From the NCBI RefSeq assembly GCF_900302485.1, contig NZ_OMOI01000001.1, forward strand, positions 1,178,001 to 1,242,000: DNA of 64,000 nt, read 5' to 3'. This stretch comes from Aliiroseovarius pelagivivens. Lineage in GTDB: Bacteria > Pseudomonadota > Alphaproteobacteria > Rhodobacterales > Rhodobacteraceae. Below the pieces are notes generated by a model. That model worked only from the letters and a program-made list of their open reading frames with translations. It did not search any database and had not been told where the DNA came from. Shown here piece by piece: positions 50,690-59,128 of the stretch (position 1 is its first letter; every line of letters starts with the position of its first letter). The position numbers were made by a program, and so were the translations under genes.

Positions 50690-51058
50690 TTATTCGGCCG
50701 CTTTACGTTCTTCCGAAGCCGGTGTGTCGATCGAGCAGAACAGCTCGTAGATCACTTCCAATATACGCCGTGGGCGATCATCTGTCAGCGAATAATAGAT
50801 CGTCTTACCTTCGCGACGCGGCGTAACAAGACCTTCAAGGCGCAAGCGGGCCAGCTGTTGCGAAACGGCGGCCTGACGGGCGTGAAGCAGCTTTTCAAGC
50901 TCGGTCACGGATTTCTCGCCTGTCACCAGATGGCATAGGATCATCAAACGCCCTTCATGGCTGATGGCCTTGAGAAGGGTCGAAGCATCGCAGGCGCTGG
51001 TCATCATCTTGTCCAGCTCGTCGTGCGACATGTCTTCTTTTATGACAGGCAGTACCAT
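50690..51058 (-). CDS. soxR: SoxR, ArsR-family sulfide/persulfide-responsive repressor
   Basis: A 122-residue winged-helix ArsR regulator. The helix-turn-helix is about residues 51-80 (VTELEKLLHARQAAVSQQLARLRLEGLV), then the wing RREGKTIYYSL. Cys42 (LMILCHL) and Cys108 (YELFCSI) correspond to the two reactive cysteines of SqrR/BigR, which form a tetrasulfide bridge with persulfide and release DNA; Cys23 is a third. SoxR represses sox genes in relatives. ATG 51058 has AGGA directly adjacent; ATG 51031 (MSHDELDK) is an alternative start. Confidence 0.9.
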   Translation of the reverse strand: MVLPVIKEDMSHDELDKMMTSACDASTLLKAISHEGRLMILCHLVTGEKSVTELEKLLHARQAAVSQQLARLRLEGLVTPRREGKTIYYSLTDDRPRRILEVIYELFCSIDTPASEERKAAE

Positions 51059-51199
51059 TCCTACAGGTCCTTGTGGTCCATTACTGTTTCAGGCCCCTAA
51101 TAATGGGCGGGCGCTATTTTTGCAATTGCCGTTGTAGTCTGATGAACAAGACGTGTTCTGACTGCAATAGCTTTGAAACTAAGGGCGCGCGGCGTGATG

Positions 51200-51604
51200 T
51201 CAGCTTCCTTCCTGATCGACCGTTGGCGTCACGTAGTCCGTATTCTCGACCAGCATCTGTTCCAAGATGCCCCAGAAGAAGTCTTCGCCCGGATAGCCCT
51301 GAAGGCGGGCAATTTCCTTGCCATCTTCAACCAGCAGGAATGTCGGGGTAAAGACGACGGGTCGCGCTGGCACTACGCCAAGCGTGTCCGGTCCATCCGA
51401 CCGTTTCAGGTCACGCAATTCAACTTTGCGCAGCGGTGCGTATTTGCCTTCCGAGGTCTTCGGATAGATATCGCCCAGTTCGCTTTCCCATTTTGCGCAC
51501 CATGCGCAGCCGGGCTCTTCGACCATGACAAGTTCGGCAGCCTGCGCGGCAAATCCAAATCCAATCAAAGCAGTAGAGAGCAAACTCAATGTAAATTTCC
51601 GCAT
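51200..51604 (-). CDS. soxS: SoxS periplasmic thioredoxin-like protein
   Basis: A 134-residue exported thioredoxin-fold protein with a signal peptide (residues 1-22, ending AAQA-AE) and a CAWC active site near residue 33 (EEPGCAWCAKWE). FTPTFLLVEDGKEIARLQGYPGEDFFW is the cis-Pro region. In Paracoccus, SoxS keeps the SoxYZ carrier in its reactive reduced state. It diverges from soxV across an 85-bp region; soxR lies 141 bp further on the same strand. Confidence 0.88.
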   Translation of the reverse strand: MRKFTLSLLSTALIGFGFAAQAAELVMVEEPGCAWCAKWESELGDIYPKTSEGKYAPLRKVELRDLKRSDGPDTLGVVPARPVVFTPTFLLVEDGKEIARLQGYPGEDFFWGILEQMLVENTDYVTPTVDQEGS

Positions 51605-51658
51605 CCCGGAGCCCAGTTCTTGACAATCGGTTGATCTTCGTCTCATGCAATAGATAAA

Positions 51659-51679
51659 TTGAATATGTTGTAAATTCAA
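51659..51679. promoter_or_regulatory. Inverted repeat at the soxV translation start region
   Basis: TTGAAT (51659-51664) and ATTCAA (51674-51679) form a perfect 6-bp inverted repeat with a 9-bp centre, in the divergent soxS-soxV region and touching the soxV ribosome site (AAGGA, 51678-51682). The half-sites run in the opposite sense to the ATTC-N8-GAAT boxes elsewhere in the cluster, so it may be a different operator or a weak variant. Confidence 0.4.
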
Positions 51680-51689
51680 GGAAGCCTTC

Positions 51690-52427
51690 ATGCTGGACAT
51701 ATCCTTTGCCGGAGCGGCGCTTGCGGGGCTTCTGTCGTTCTTCTCGCCCTGCATCCTTCCGATGGTTCCATTCTATCTGTGTTATATGGCCGGGCTGTCG
51801 ATGACCGAGTTGACGGGTGAAGGGAAGATCAATCCAGGCGCGCAACGCAGGCTGGTTCTTGCGGCAATTGCCTTTGCCTTTGGCGTTACGTCGATCTTCA
51901 TGTTGCTGGGGCTTGGTGCCACGGCGTTGGGCGCGGCGTTTGCACAGTACCAGCAGGAACTCAGTTATTTGGGTGCGGTGATACTGGTTTTGTTCGGACT
52001 ACATTTTCTGGGGGTTATGCGAATCCCCTTTCTGTATCGCGAGGCGCGACTGGAGGGGCCAACACAGCCCAGCTCTATTCTTGGCGCCTATCTGATGGGG
52101 CTTGCATTCGGATTTGGATGGACGCCCTGCGTCGGCCCTGCGCTGGCTTCGATCCTGATGATCGCAAGTGGGATGGGTGATTTGTGGCGGGGTGCCTTGC
52201 TTCTGGCAGTTTACGGCCTGGCCATGACGCTGCCATTCGTTTTGGCAGCCATGTTCGCACGACCCTTTCTGGCTTGGGTCGGACGCAACAGGAAGTACTT
52301 GCCTTGGGTCGAGAAGGTCATGGGCGCTATGCTGGTCCTGTTTGCGGTTCTGATCGTGTCAGGGCAGGTGAATAGGATCGGCCAGTGGATGCTTGAGACA
52401 TTTCCGACCCTCGGAAATGTCGGCTAG
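51690..52427 (+). CDS. soxV: SoxV, CcdA-family thiol-disulfide electron carrier
   Basis: A 245-residue inner-membrane protein with six hydrophobic segments that moves reducing equivalents from cytoplasmic thioredoxin to the periplasm. The two CcdA repeats carry the redox cysteines in FFSPCILPMVPFYLCYM (residues 17-33) and FGWTPCVGPALASIL (about 142-156). In Sox systems SoxV reduces SoxW or SoxS and through them SoxYZ. AAGGA precedes ATG 51690. No soxW gene follows; soxX is next. Confidence 0.93.
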   Translation: MLDISFAGAALAGLLSFFSPCILPMVPFYLCYMAGLSMTELTGEGKINPGAQRRLVLAAIAFAFGVTSIFMLLGLGATALGAAFAQYQQELSYLGAVILVLFGLHFLGVMRIPFLYREARLEGPTQPSSILGAYLMGLAFGFGWTPCVGPALASILMIASGMGDLWRGALLLAVYGLAMTLPFVLAAMFARPFLAWVGRNRKYLPWVEKVMGAMLVLFAVLIVSGQVNRIGQWMLETFPTLGNVG

Positions 52428-52505
52428 GCTATCTTTCTGACGGGTTCTTGCGTTTGCGTGAAATAAAGCAATCACGAGTCGTTCTTTTTTTGCAAGATAA
52501 TATTA

Positions 52506-52521
52506 ATTCAAATAACGGAAT
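52506..52521. promoter_or_regulatory. SqrR/BigR-type box upstream of soxX
   Basis: ATTC (52506-52509), 8 bp, GAAT (52518-52521), exactly the ATTC-N8-GAAT form I recall for the SqrR operator. It lies 62 bp before the soxX start in an AT-rich 156-bp intergenic region, and SoxR encoded nearby is the obvious candidate to bind it. Confidence 0.65.
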
Positions 52522-52583
52522 TTGATGTTGCGAAAATTTCCTCACCTGCGTAGTTTGGCCGGACAACGGTTATGGGAGGAAAC

Positions 52584-53060
52584 ATGAAGCGGACAACGAT
52601 CGCGCTTTGCACCCTGCTCAGCGCAGGGCTGGGAGCGGCACAAGCCGAAACGGTAGCGCCAACCGCAATTGCGTTCGAAGAGGGGGCTGTTGCCCAATCT
52701 TTGACCGGTGTTGCAGGAAATGCAGAAGAGGGCGCCAAAGTCGTTTCAGCGAAATCGCAGGGCAATTGTGTTGCCTGTCATGAAATCACGGATCTGGCCG
52801 ATGTGCCGTTCCACGGGGAAGTTGGCCCCATGCTGGATGGTGCGGGTGACCGCTGGAGCGAAGCAGAGCTTCGCGGCATCCTTGTGGACGCCAAGATGAC
52901 ATTCGATGAATCGATGATGCCATCATTCTACAAGACCGAAGGTTTTATTCGCCTTGGCAAAGCCTACACCGGCAAAGCCCATGAAGGTGATGTCGAACCG
53001 CTGCTGAGTGCTCAGCAGATTGAAGATGTCGTTGCCTATCTGATGACGCTCAAAGACTGA
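52584..53060 (+). CDS. soxX: SoxX, c-type cytochrome subunit
   Basis: A 158-residue periplasmic monoheme cytochrome. It has a signal peptide (residues 1-21, AAQA-ET), heme motif CVACH at 62-66 and a probable Met axial ligand at 111 or 112 (ESMMPSFY). SoxX pairs with SoxA to attach thiosulfate to the SoxY cysteine and takes up the two electrons. GGGAGGA precedes ATG 52584. It heads the soxXYZA run. Confidence 0.95.
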   Translation: MKRTTIALCTLLSAGLGAAQAETVAPTAIAFEEGAVAQSLTGVAGNAEEGAKVVSAKSQGNCVACHEITDLADVPFHGEVGPMLDGAGDRWSEAELRGILVDAKMTFDESMMPSFYKTEGFIRLGKAYTGKAHEGDVEPLLSAQQIEDVVAYLMTLKD

Positions 53061-53100
53061 GCGGATCGGGGCAAGGAAATACACTCACAGGAGACTAGAG

Positions 53101-53517
53101 ATGAAGTTCACTCGACGTGATGCTCTGGCACTTGGGCTCGGCGCGACAGCCGTTGCCATGTTGCCGATGCGCGCACTGGCTGCTGCCGATGAAGCGATTG
53201 CTGCTTTCACCGGTGGTGCCGAGACTGGCGAAGGTGGGATCACCCTGACCGCGCCGGAAATCGCTGAGAACGGCAACACCGTTCCGGTTTCGGTCGACGC
53301 CCCCGGCGCCGTTTCGATCTTGATGCTGGCCGCAGGCAACCCGACTCCGGGTGTCGCACAGTTCAACTTCGGCGAGGCTGCAGGTTCGCAGTCGGCTTCG
53401 ACCCGTATTCGTCTGGCTGGCACGCAAGACGTAGTTGCAATCGCCAAGATGGCCGATGGCAGCTTCGTGAAAGCATCGTCGACCGTAAAAGTAACCATCG
53501 GCGGCTGCGGCGGCTAA
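53101..53517 (+). CDS. soxY: SoxY, sulfur substrate carrier
   Basis: A 138-residue protein exported by the Tat pathway (twin Arg at 5-6, MKFTRRDALALGLG). The C-terminus is GGCGG, with Cys136 the covalent sulfur-carrying residue on a flexible arm. With SoxZ it presents the sulfur chain to SoxAX, SoxB and SoxCD in turn. AGGAG lies upstream of the ATG. Confidence 0.96.
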   Translation: MKFTRRDALALGLGATAVAMLPMRALAAADEAIAAFTGGAETGEGGITLTAPEIAENGNTVPVSVDAPGAVSILMLAAGNPTPGVAQFNFGEAAGSQSASTRIRLAGTQDVVAIAKMADGSFVKASSTVKVTIGGCGG

Positions 53518-53537
53518 TAGATTAGGAGACCAGAGAT

Positions 53538-53867
53538 ATGGCAAAAGGTGCAAAGCCCCGCGTAAAAGTCCCCAAGACGGCAGCTGCCGGCGACGTGGTG
53601 ACCCTGAAGACCCTGATCAGCCACAAGATGGAATCGGGTCAGCGCAAGGACAAAGAGGGTAACCTCATCCCGCGCTCGATCATCAACCGCTTCACATGCG
53701 AGCTGAACGGCAAGATGGTTATCGATGTAACGCTGGAACCAGCGATTTCGACCAACCCCTATGTAGAATTCGATGCCAAAGTCGACGAAGCCGGTGAGTT
53801 CAAATTCACTTGGTATGACGATGACGGCGATGTCTACGAGACGACAAAGCCGATCGCGATCGCTTGA
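53538..53867 (+). CDS. soxZ: SoxZ, sulfur carrier partner
   Basis: A 109-residue immunoglobulin-like protein without its own signal peptide; it is co-exported with SoxY through SoxY's Tat signal. PRVKVPKTAAAGDVVTLKTLISHKMESGQRKD and PRSIINRFTCELNGKMV match SoxZ. TAGGAGACC precedes the ATG, 20 bp after soxY. Confidence 0.95.
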   Translation: MAKGAKPRVKVPKTAAAGDVVTLKTLISHKMESGQRKDKEGNLIPRSIINRFTCELNGKMVIDVTLEPAISTNPYVEFDAKVDEAGEFKFTWYDDDGDVYETTKPIAIA

Positions 53868-53891
53868 GGTCAGCGCAGGGAGGAGAACATA

Positions 53892-54740
53892 ATGAAAAAA
53901 GGCATCGCAGCACTCGTAGCTGCCTCGACCATCTTCGGGGCAGCCGCCGCAACAGCCGATGAAAGCGCTGAACTCACCATCAATGGTGAGATCGACATCG
54001 TAACGAAAACGGCCGCGCCCGCGCATCTATCGGATGCACTGGACGAGGTTCTTTCAGGTTGGCGTTTCCGGTCGGATCAGACCCAGGAAATGCAAATGGA
54101 TGACTTTGACAACCCCGGCATGCTGGGCGTTGAAGCAGGCATCGAAGTCTGGAACACCGTTGACGGTTCGAAGGGCAAATCCTGTGCGGATTGCCACGGC
54201 GAGCCCGAAGAAATGGCAGGCGTGAAAGCCGTCTATCCGAAGTGGAATGATCAGGCCGAGCAGGTCTTCACCCTTCAGATGGCGACCAACAACTGCCGCG
54301 AAAACGCGATGGGCGCCGAGCCTTGGAAGTATGATGCTTCCGACGCGATCAATATCGAAGCACTGTTGTCTTCGGTTTCGCGCGGTATGCCCGTGAATGT
54401 CGCCATTGACGGTCCGGCCGAAGCCATGTGGGAGCAGGGCAAAGAGCTCTACTATACCCGCACTGGTCAGCTGGAAATGAGCTGTGCCAACTGTCACGAA
54501 GACAATTATGGCAACATGATCCGCGCCGATCACCTGTCGCAGGGTCAGATCAACGGCTTCCCGACCTATCGTCTGAAAAACACCAAGCTGAACGGGGTGC
54601 ATTCGCGCTTCAAAGGCTGTGTACGTGACACACGTGCCCACACCTACAGCCCGGGCTCGGAAGAGTTCATTGCTCTTGAGCTTTATGTCGCATCGCGCGG
54701 CAATGGTCTGTCGGTCGAAGGCCCGTCTGTCCGCAACTAA
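53892..54740 (+). CDS. soxA: SoxA, diheme cytochrome subunit
   Basis: A 282-residue periplasmic protein with a signal peptide (cleavage near residue 22), heme motifs CADCH (98-102) and CANCH (198-202), the conserved Cys135 in the first domain, and the catalytic Cys243 in RFKGCVRDTRA, which becomes a persulfide heme ligand. It is the catalytic partner of SoxX. GGGAGGAG lies before the ATG. A strong terminator follows, before soxB. Confidence 0.95.
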   Translation: MKKGIAALVAASTIFGAAAATADESAELTINGEIDIVTKTAAPAHLSDALDEVLSGWRFRSDQTQEMQMDDFDNPGMLGVEAGIEVWNTVDGSKGKSCADCHGEPEEMAGVKAVYPKWNDQAEQVFTLQMATNNCRENAMGAEPWKYDASDAINIEALLSSVSRGMPVNVAIDGPAEAMWEQGKELYYTRTGQLEMSCANCHEDNYGNMIRADHLSQGQINGFPTYRLKNTKLNGVHSRFKGCVRDTRAHTYSPGSEEFIALELYVASRGNGLSVEGPSVRN

Positions 54741-54747
54741 ATCAAAG

Positions 54748-54784
54748 ACCCCGCCCGAACGGATTTCGGGCGGGGTTTTCTTTA
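54748..54784 (+). terminator. Terminator between soxA and soxB
   Basis: ACCCCGCCCG (54748-54757) and CGGGCGGGGT (54767-54776) pair perfectly with a nine-base loop, followed by TTTCTTTATT. It divides the sox region into soxXYZA and soxBCD transcripts, or lowers the level of the latter. Confidence 0.88.
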
Positions 54785-54851
54785 TTCGAACACATTCAAT
54801 CCCCGGCATGGGTGAGGCGTGCAAGGGCTTGAAAATCAAGGAAAACCGCTC

Positions 54852-56549
54852 ATGATTTCTCGCCGCGACTTTCTTCAGGTCTCGATGGCTGCGTCTGCGC
54901 TTTATGGAACGTCTGGCTTTGGCAACTGGGCCAAACTGGCGGCTCAGCAAGCGCTGACCCAAGATGACCTTCTGAAGTTCGACACGTTTGGCAATGTCAG
55001 CCTGATCCACATCACTGACATTCACGCCCAGCTGAAACCGATTTATTTCCGCGAGCCCGAGATCAATCTGGGCGTTGGTGCTGCCAATGGGCAGATGCCG
55101 CACGTCACGGGTGCGGACTTCCGCAAGGCCTACGGAATCGATGATGGTTCGCCGTCGGCCTACGCTCTGACCTATAACGATTTCACCTCGCTGGCAGGGG
55201 CCTATGGCAAAGTCGGCGGCATGGATCGCGTGGCGACCGTTGTGAACGCCATTCGCGCTGATCGCCCTGACGCACTGCTTCTGGACGGCGGCGATACGTG
55301 GCACGGCTCGTACACCTGTCACCACACTGAAGGTCAGGATGTGGTAAACGTGATGAACGCGCTGAAGCCCGATGCGATGACCTTCCACTGGGAGTTCACG
55401 CTGGGATCTGAGCGTGTAAACGAGATCGTCGAAGGTCTGCCCTTCGCGGCTCTTGGTCAGAACATTTTTGACGCCGAGTGGGATGAGCCCGCCGAGCTGT
55501 TCAAGCCTTACAAATTCTTCGAGCGTGGTGGCGTGAAGGTGGCCGTGATTGGTCAGGCCTTCCCCTATATGCCGATCGCTAACCCGCGCTGGATGTTCCC
55601 CGAGTACTCGTTCGGGATCCGTGACGAGAACATGCAAGAGATGGTGGACGAAGTGCGTGCCGCTGGTGCCGAGCTTGTTGTCTGCCTAAGCCACAACGGC
55701 TTTGACGTGGACAAGAAGATGGCCACCCGCGTGACGGGCATCGACGTGATCCTGTCGGGTCACACCCATGACGCGCTGCCCGAGCCGGTGCAGGTCGAAC
55801 AGACCTTCATCATCGCGTCGGGCTCGAACTCGAAATTTGTCAGCCGCATCGATCTGGATGTGCGCGACGGCAAGATGATGGGTATCCGCCACAAGCTGAT
55901 CCCGATCTTCGCTGATGTCATCACGCCCGATGCAACGATCACTAAGCTGATCGATGACCAGCGCGCGCCGTATAAAGCCGAGCTGGAAGAGGTGATCGGC
56001 CACACCGACTCGCTTCTGTATCGCCGTGGCAACTTCAACGGCAGCTGGGATGACCTGATCTGTGACGCGCTGATCAACGAGCGTGAAGCCGATATCGCCA
56101 TGTCGCCCGGCGTGCGTTGGGGTCCGTCGATCCTGCCCGGTCAGGCGATCACCCGCGAAGATATCTGGAACGTGACCTCGATGTCCTATGGCGAGGTGTA
56201 TCGCACGGAAATGACTGGTGAATTCATTCACACCATTTTGGAAGATGTGGGCGACAACCTGTTCAACCCTGATCCCTACTATCAGCAGGGTGGTGACATG
56301 GTGCGCATCGGTGGCATGGGCTATCGCATCGACATCAACAAGCCGCAGGGCGAACGCATCACCGATATGACACTTCTGAAAACCGGCGAGAAGATCGATC
56401 CGGCCAAGACCTATGTGGTCGCAGGCTGGGCTTCGGTCAACGAAGGTACCGAAGGTCCGCAGATCTGGGATGTCGTCGAAAGCCACATCAAGAAACAAGG
56501 CACCATCAAGCTGGATCCGAACAACTCGGTTCAGGTGGTGGGCGCGTAA
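54852..56549 (+). CDS. soxB: SoxB, sulfate thiohydrolase
   Basis: A 565-residue dimanganese enzyme of the 5'-nucleotidase family that hydrolyses the terminal sulfonate from SoxY-bound thiosulfate. Tat-type signal MISRRDFLQ at the N-terminus; metal ligands in TDIHAQ (about 55-60), GGDTWHGS (146-153), SHNGFD and GHTHDALPEP; FHWEFTLG (178-185) is the SoxB version of the GNHEFD motif. ATG 54852 has AAGGA upstream. Confidence 0.96.
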   Translation: MISRRDFLQVSMAASALYGTSGFGNWAKLAAQQALTQDDLLKFDTFGNVSLIHITDIHAQLKPIYFREPEINLGVGAANGQMPHVTGADFRKAYGIDDGSPSAYALTYNDFTSLAGAYGKVGGMDRVATVVNAIRADRPDALLLDGGDTWHGSYTCHHTEGQDVVNVMNALKPDAMTFHWEFTLGSERVNEIVEGLPFAALGQNIFDAEWDEPAELFKPYKFFERGGVKVAVIGQAFPYMPIANPRWMFPEYSFGIRDENMQEMVDEVRAAGAELVVCLSHNGFDVDKKMATRVTGIDVILSGHTHDALPEPVQVEQTFIIASGSNSKFVSRIDLDVRDGKMMGIRHKLIPIFADVITPDATITKLIDDQRAPYKAELEEVIGHTDSLLYRRGNFNGSWDDLICDALINEREADIAMSPGVRWGPSILPGQAITREDIWNVTSMSYGEVYRTEMTGEFIHTILEDVGDNLFNPDPYYQQGGDMVRIGGMGYRIDINKPQGERITDMTLLKTGEKIDPAKTYVVAGWASVNEGTEGPQIWDVVESHIKKQGTIKLDPNNSVQVVGA

Positions 56550-56631
56550 TCCATTGAACACCCGCCGTCCGGCCATCACGGCAAGACGGCGGAATATCTT
56601 TAGCCAAACAGCCAAATAGGAGGTTTGACAT

Positions 56632-57912
56632 ATGTCGACTGAAACCAAAGGCACCGGGACCTCGCGTCGCGGTTTCCTGAAAGGGGCCGCTGCAACGGGT
56701 GCAGCCCTTGGGGCCGCAGGTGCTGCCCGTGCCGAGGGCGATCCGCTGATCACCGAAGTGCAGGAATGGGCATCCGGCCTGGGCGAGGGCGTAGATGCCA
56801 CGCCGTATGGTATGCCGATCGAATTTGAAAGCGATGTTGTGCGTCGCAACGTGGAATGGCTGACCGCCGACACGATTTCCTCGATCAACTTCACACCGAT
56901 CCACGCACTGGACGGTACGATTACCCCGCAGGGGTGTGCGTTTGAGCGCCACCATTCGGGTGCGATCACGCTGAAGAAAGAAGACTATCGTCTGATGATC
57001 AACGGTCTGGTCGATACACCGCTGGTGTTCACCTATGCAGACCTCGAGCGTTTCCCGCGTGTGCAGCAAACATTCTTCCTAGAATGTGCGGCCAACACCG
57101 GCATGGAATGGGCGGGCTCGCAGTTGAACGGCGCGCAGTACACCCACGGTATGATCCACAACATGGAATACACCGGCGTTAGCCTGCGTACCCTTTTGGA
57201 AGAGGCTGGTCTGGATACTGCCGGCGAGCTGAAAGACAAGTGGGTTTATGTCGAAGGTGCGGATGCCTCGTCGAACGGCCGCTCGATCCCGATGGAAAAA
57301 GCGCTGGACGACTGCATGGTGGCCTTTAAAGCCAACGGCGAAGCGCTGCGGATGGAGCATGGCTATCCGGTTCGACTGGTTGTTCCCGGTTGGGAAGGCA
57401 ACATGTGGGTTAAGTGGCTGCGCCGTATCGAGGTTATGGATGCCCCGGTCGAAAGCCGCGAAGAGACCTCGAAATACACTGACACGCTGGAAGACGGCAC
57501 CTCGCGCAAGTGGACTTGGGCGATGGACGCAAAGTCGGTTGTCACCAGCCCCAGCCCGCAGATGCCGATTCAGCACGGCAAAGGCCCGCTGGTTGTTACT
57601 GGTCTGGCATGGTCTGGCAACGGTGCGATCACCGCAGTCGATGTGTCGCTGGATGGCGGCGTGACTTGGCAAGAGGCGCGCCTGGCTGAACCCGGCAAGA
57701 AAATGGCGTTGACCCGTTTCTATCTGGATATCAATTGGGATGGATCCGAGATGTTCGTTCAATCGCGCGCGATGGACGAAACCGGATACGTTCAGCCCAC
57801 CAAAGCGCAACTGCGCGAAGTGCGCGGTCTGAACTCGATCTATCACAACAACTGCATCCAGACGTGGCACGTCAACGCAAACGGGGAGGCAAACAATGTC
57901 GAAGTTTCCTAA
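56632..57912 (+). CDS. soxC: SoxC, molybdenum sulfane dehydrogenase subunit
   Basis: A 426-residue periplasmic protein of the sulfite oxidase family. Tat signal with twin Arg at 12-13 (SRRGFLKG). The molybdenum-coordinating Cys is Cys152 in FLECAANTGMEW. The C-terminal dimerisation domain contains GLAWSGNGAITAVDVSLDGGVTW. With SoxD it oxidises the sulfane sulfur remaining on SoxY, six electrons, which prevents sulfur globule formation. TAGGAGG lies before the ATG; the stop overlaps soxD. Confidence 0.95.
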   Translation: MSTETKGTGTSRRGFLKGAAATGAALGAAGAARAEGDPLITEVQEWASGLGEGVDATPYGMPIEFESDVVRRNVEWLTADTISSINFTPIHALDGTITPQGCAFERHHSGAITLKKEDYRLMINGLVDTPLVFTYADLERFPRVQQTFFLECAANTGMEWAGSQLNGAQYTHGMIHNMEYTGVSLRTLLEEAGLDTAGELKDKWVYVEGADASSNGRSIPMEKALDDCMVAFKANGEALRMEHGYPVRLVVPGWEGNMWVKWLRRIEVMDAPVESREETSKYTDTLEDGTSRKWTWAMDAKSVVTSPSPQMPIQHGKGPLVVTGLAWSGNGAITAVDVSLDGGVTWQEARLAEPGKKMALTRFYLDINWDGSEMFVQSRAMDETGYVQPTKAQLREVRGLNSIYHNNCIQTWHVNANGEANNVEVS

Positions 57913-58987
57913 AATCCTGATGGCAGCTTCGGTTGCCGCTTTGACCGCCGCCCCTGCGATGGCCGAGAAGCTCGGCCTTGGCCGGACTGCGACAGACGCA
58001 GAAATCGCAGCTTGGAACCTGGATGTCTTCCCGGACGGATCGAACCTGCCGGAAGGTAAGGGCGATGTGTGGACCGGTGAAGAAGTTTTCGCCGACGCCT
58101 GTGCCGCATGTCACGGTGAGTTCGCGGAAGGTGCGGGCAACTGGCCGAAACTGGCGGGTGGTGCGGATACGCTTGACCACGAAGATCCGCTGAAAACGGT
58201 CGGCTCCTACTGGCCGTATCTGTCGACCACGTTCGACTATGTGCGCCGTTCGATGCCGTTTGGTGCCGCTGGTACGCTGTCGGATGACGATGTCTATGCC
58301 ATCGTCGCCTACATCCTGTACTCGAACGATCTGGTGGATGATGATTTCGTCCTGTCGAAAGAGACATTCAGCGATGTGGTCCTGCCGAATGCAGAAGGCT
58401 TCATCGTGGATGATCGCGCTGAAACCGAGTACGGCACCTTTAACAACCGCTGCATGAGCGATTGTAAAACAGGCGCAGTCGAGATCACCACAACTGTGGT
58501 TTTCCCCGGCGACCCGAACTCGGGTTTTGACGCGACCCCGATCAGCCAAGCTGTGATGGGCACCGCGGGCGCTGCAGCGGAACCAGCTGAAGAAGCCGCG
58601 ACTGAAGCAGCAGCGGAAGAGCCTGCCGTTGTCGAAGAAGCAGCTGCTCCTGTCGCTGCACTGGATGCCGAATTGGTCGCCAAAGGCGAAAAGGTCTTCA
58701 AGAAATGTAAGGCCTGCCACAAGATCGGTGACAAAGCCAAAAACGGCACCGGTCCTATGCTGAATGGCGTGTTTGGTCGCAATGCAGGTACGGTTGATGG
58801 GTTCAAATACTCTAAACCGATGCTGGCTGCTGCCGAAGGTGGTCTGGTTTGGGACGAAGCCGAACTGGCTGCCTATCTGGCCAACCCGAAGAAATACATG
58901 AAGGGCACCAAGATGTCTTTTGCGGGTCTGAAGAAGGACAAGGATGTCGCGGCGATTCTGGAATTCCTGAAGTCGCACAGCCAATAA
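57896..58987 (+). CDS. soxD: SoxD, diheme cytochrome subunit
   Basis: A 363-residue periplasmic cytochrome that takes electrons from SoxC. Signal peptide residues 1-23 (APAMA-EK); heme motif 1 CAACH at 69-73; heme motif 2 CKACH at 271-275, in a class I cytochrome c domain joined by an Ala/Glu/Pro-rich linker (about 224-255). The start overlaps soxC by 17 bases, with GGGGAGG upstream. Full length, unlike some single-heme SoxD versions. Confidence 0.94.
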   Translation: MSKFPKILMAASVAALTAAPAMAEKLGLGRTATDAEIAAWNLDVFPDGSNLPEGKGDVWTGEEVFADACAACHGEFAEGAGNWPKLAGGADTLDHEDPLKTVGSYWPYLSTTFDYVRRSMPFGAAGTLSDDDVYAIVAYILYSNDLVDDDFVLSKETFSDVVLPNAEGFIVDDRAETEYGTFNNRCMSDCKTGAVEITTTVVFPGDPNSGFDATPISQAVMGTAGAAAEPAEEAATEAAAEEPAVVEEAAAPVAALDAELVAKGEKVFKKCKACHKIGDKAKNGTGPMLNGVFGRNAGTVDGFKYSKPMLAAAEGGLVWDEAELAAYLANPKKYMKGTKMSFAGLKKDKDVAAILEFLKSHSQ

Positions 58988-59008
58988 TCTCGGATATCAT
59001 GAATTCGA

Positions 59009-59041
59009 AAACGGGCGCTGCAGATAATGCAGCGCCCGTTT
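59009..59041 (+). terminator. Hairpin between soxD and soxE
   Basis: AACGGGCGCTGC (59010-59021) and GCAGCGCCCGTT (59029-59040), perfect 12-bp stem with a seven-base loop, flanked by AA and followed only by TGCC. The T-run is too short for a strong terminator; it may act as a processing or 3'-end protection hairpin. Confidence 0.6.
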
Positions 59042-59128
59042 GCCATTGCGCAACATTATTGCCTCTTATGCATGCATTTGTATATGATAGTTATTGAGTG
59101 GATTGGGCTTGCAGTTTATGGTGTCCCC

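Noticed and set aside
54054-55637. Long minus-strand frames over soxA/soxB, soxB/soxC, soxD and soxF
   Set aside because: Each mirrors a confident sox gene on the opposite strand; composition is typical of shadow frames.
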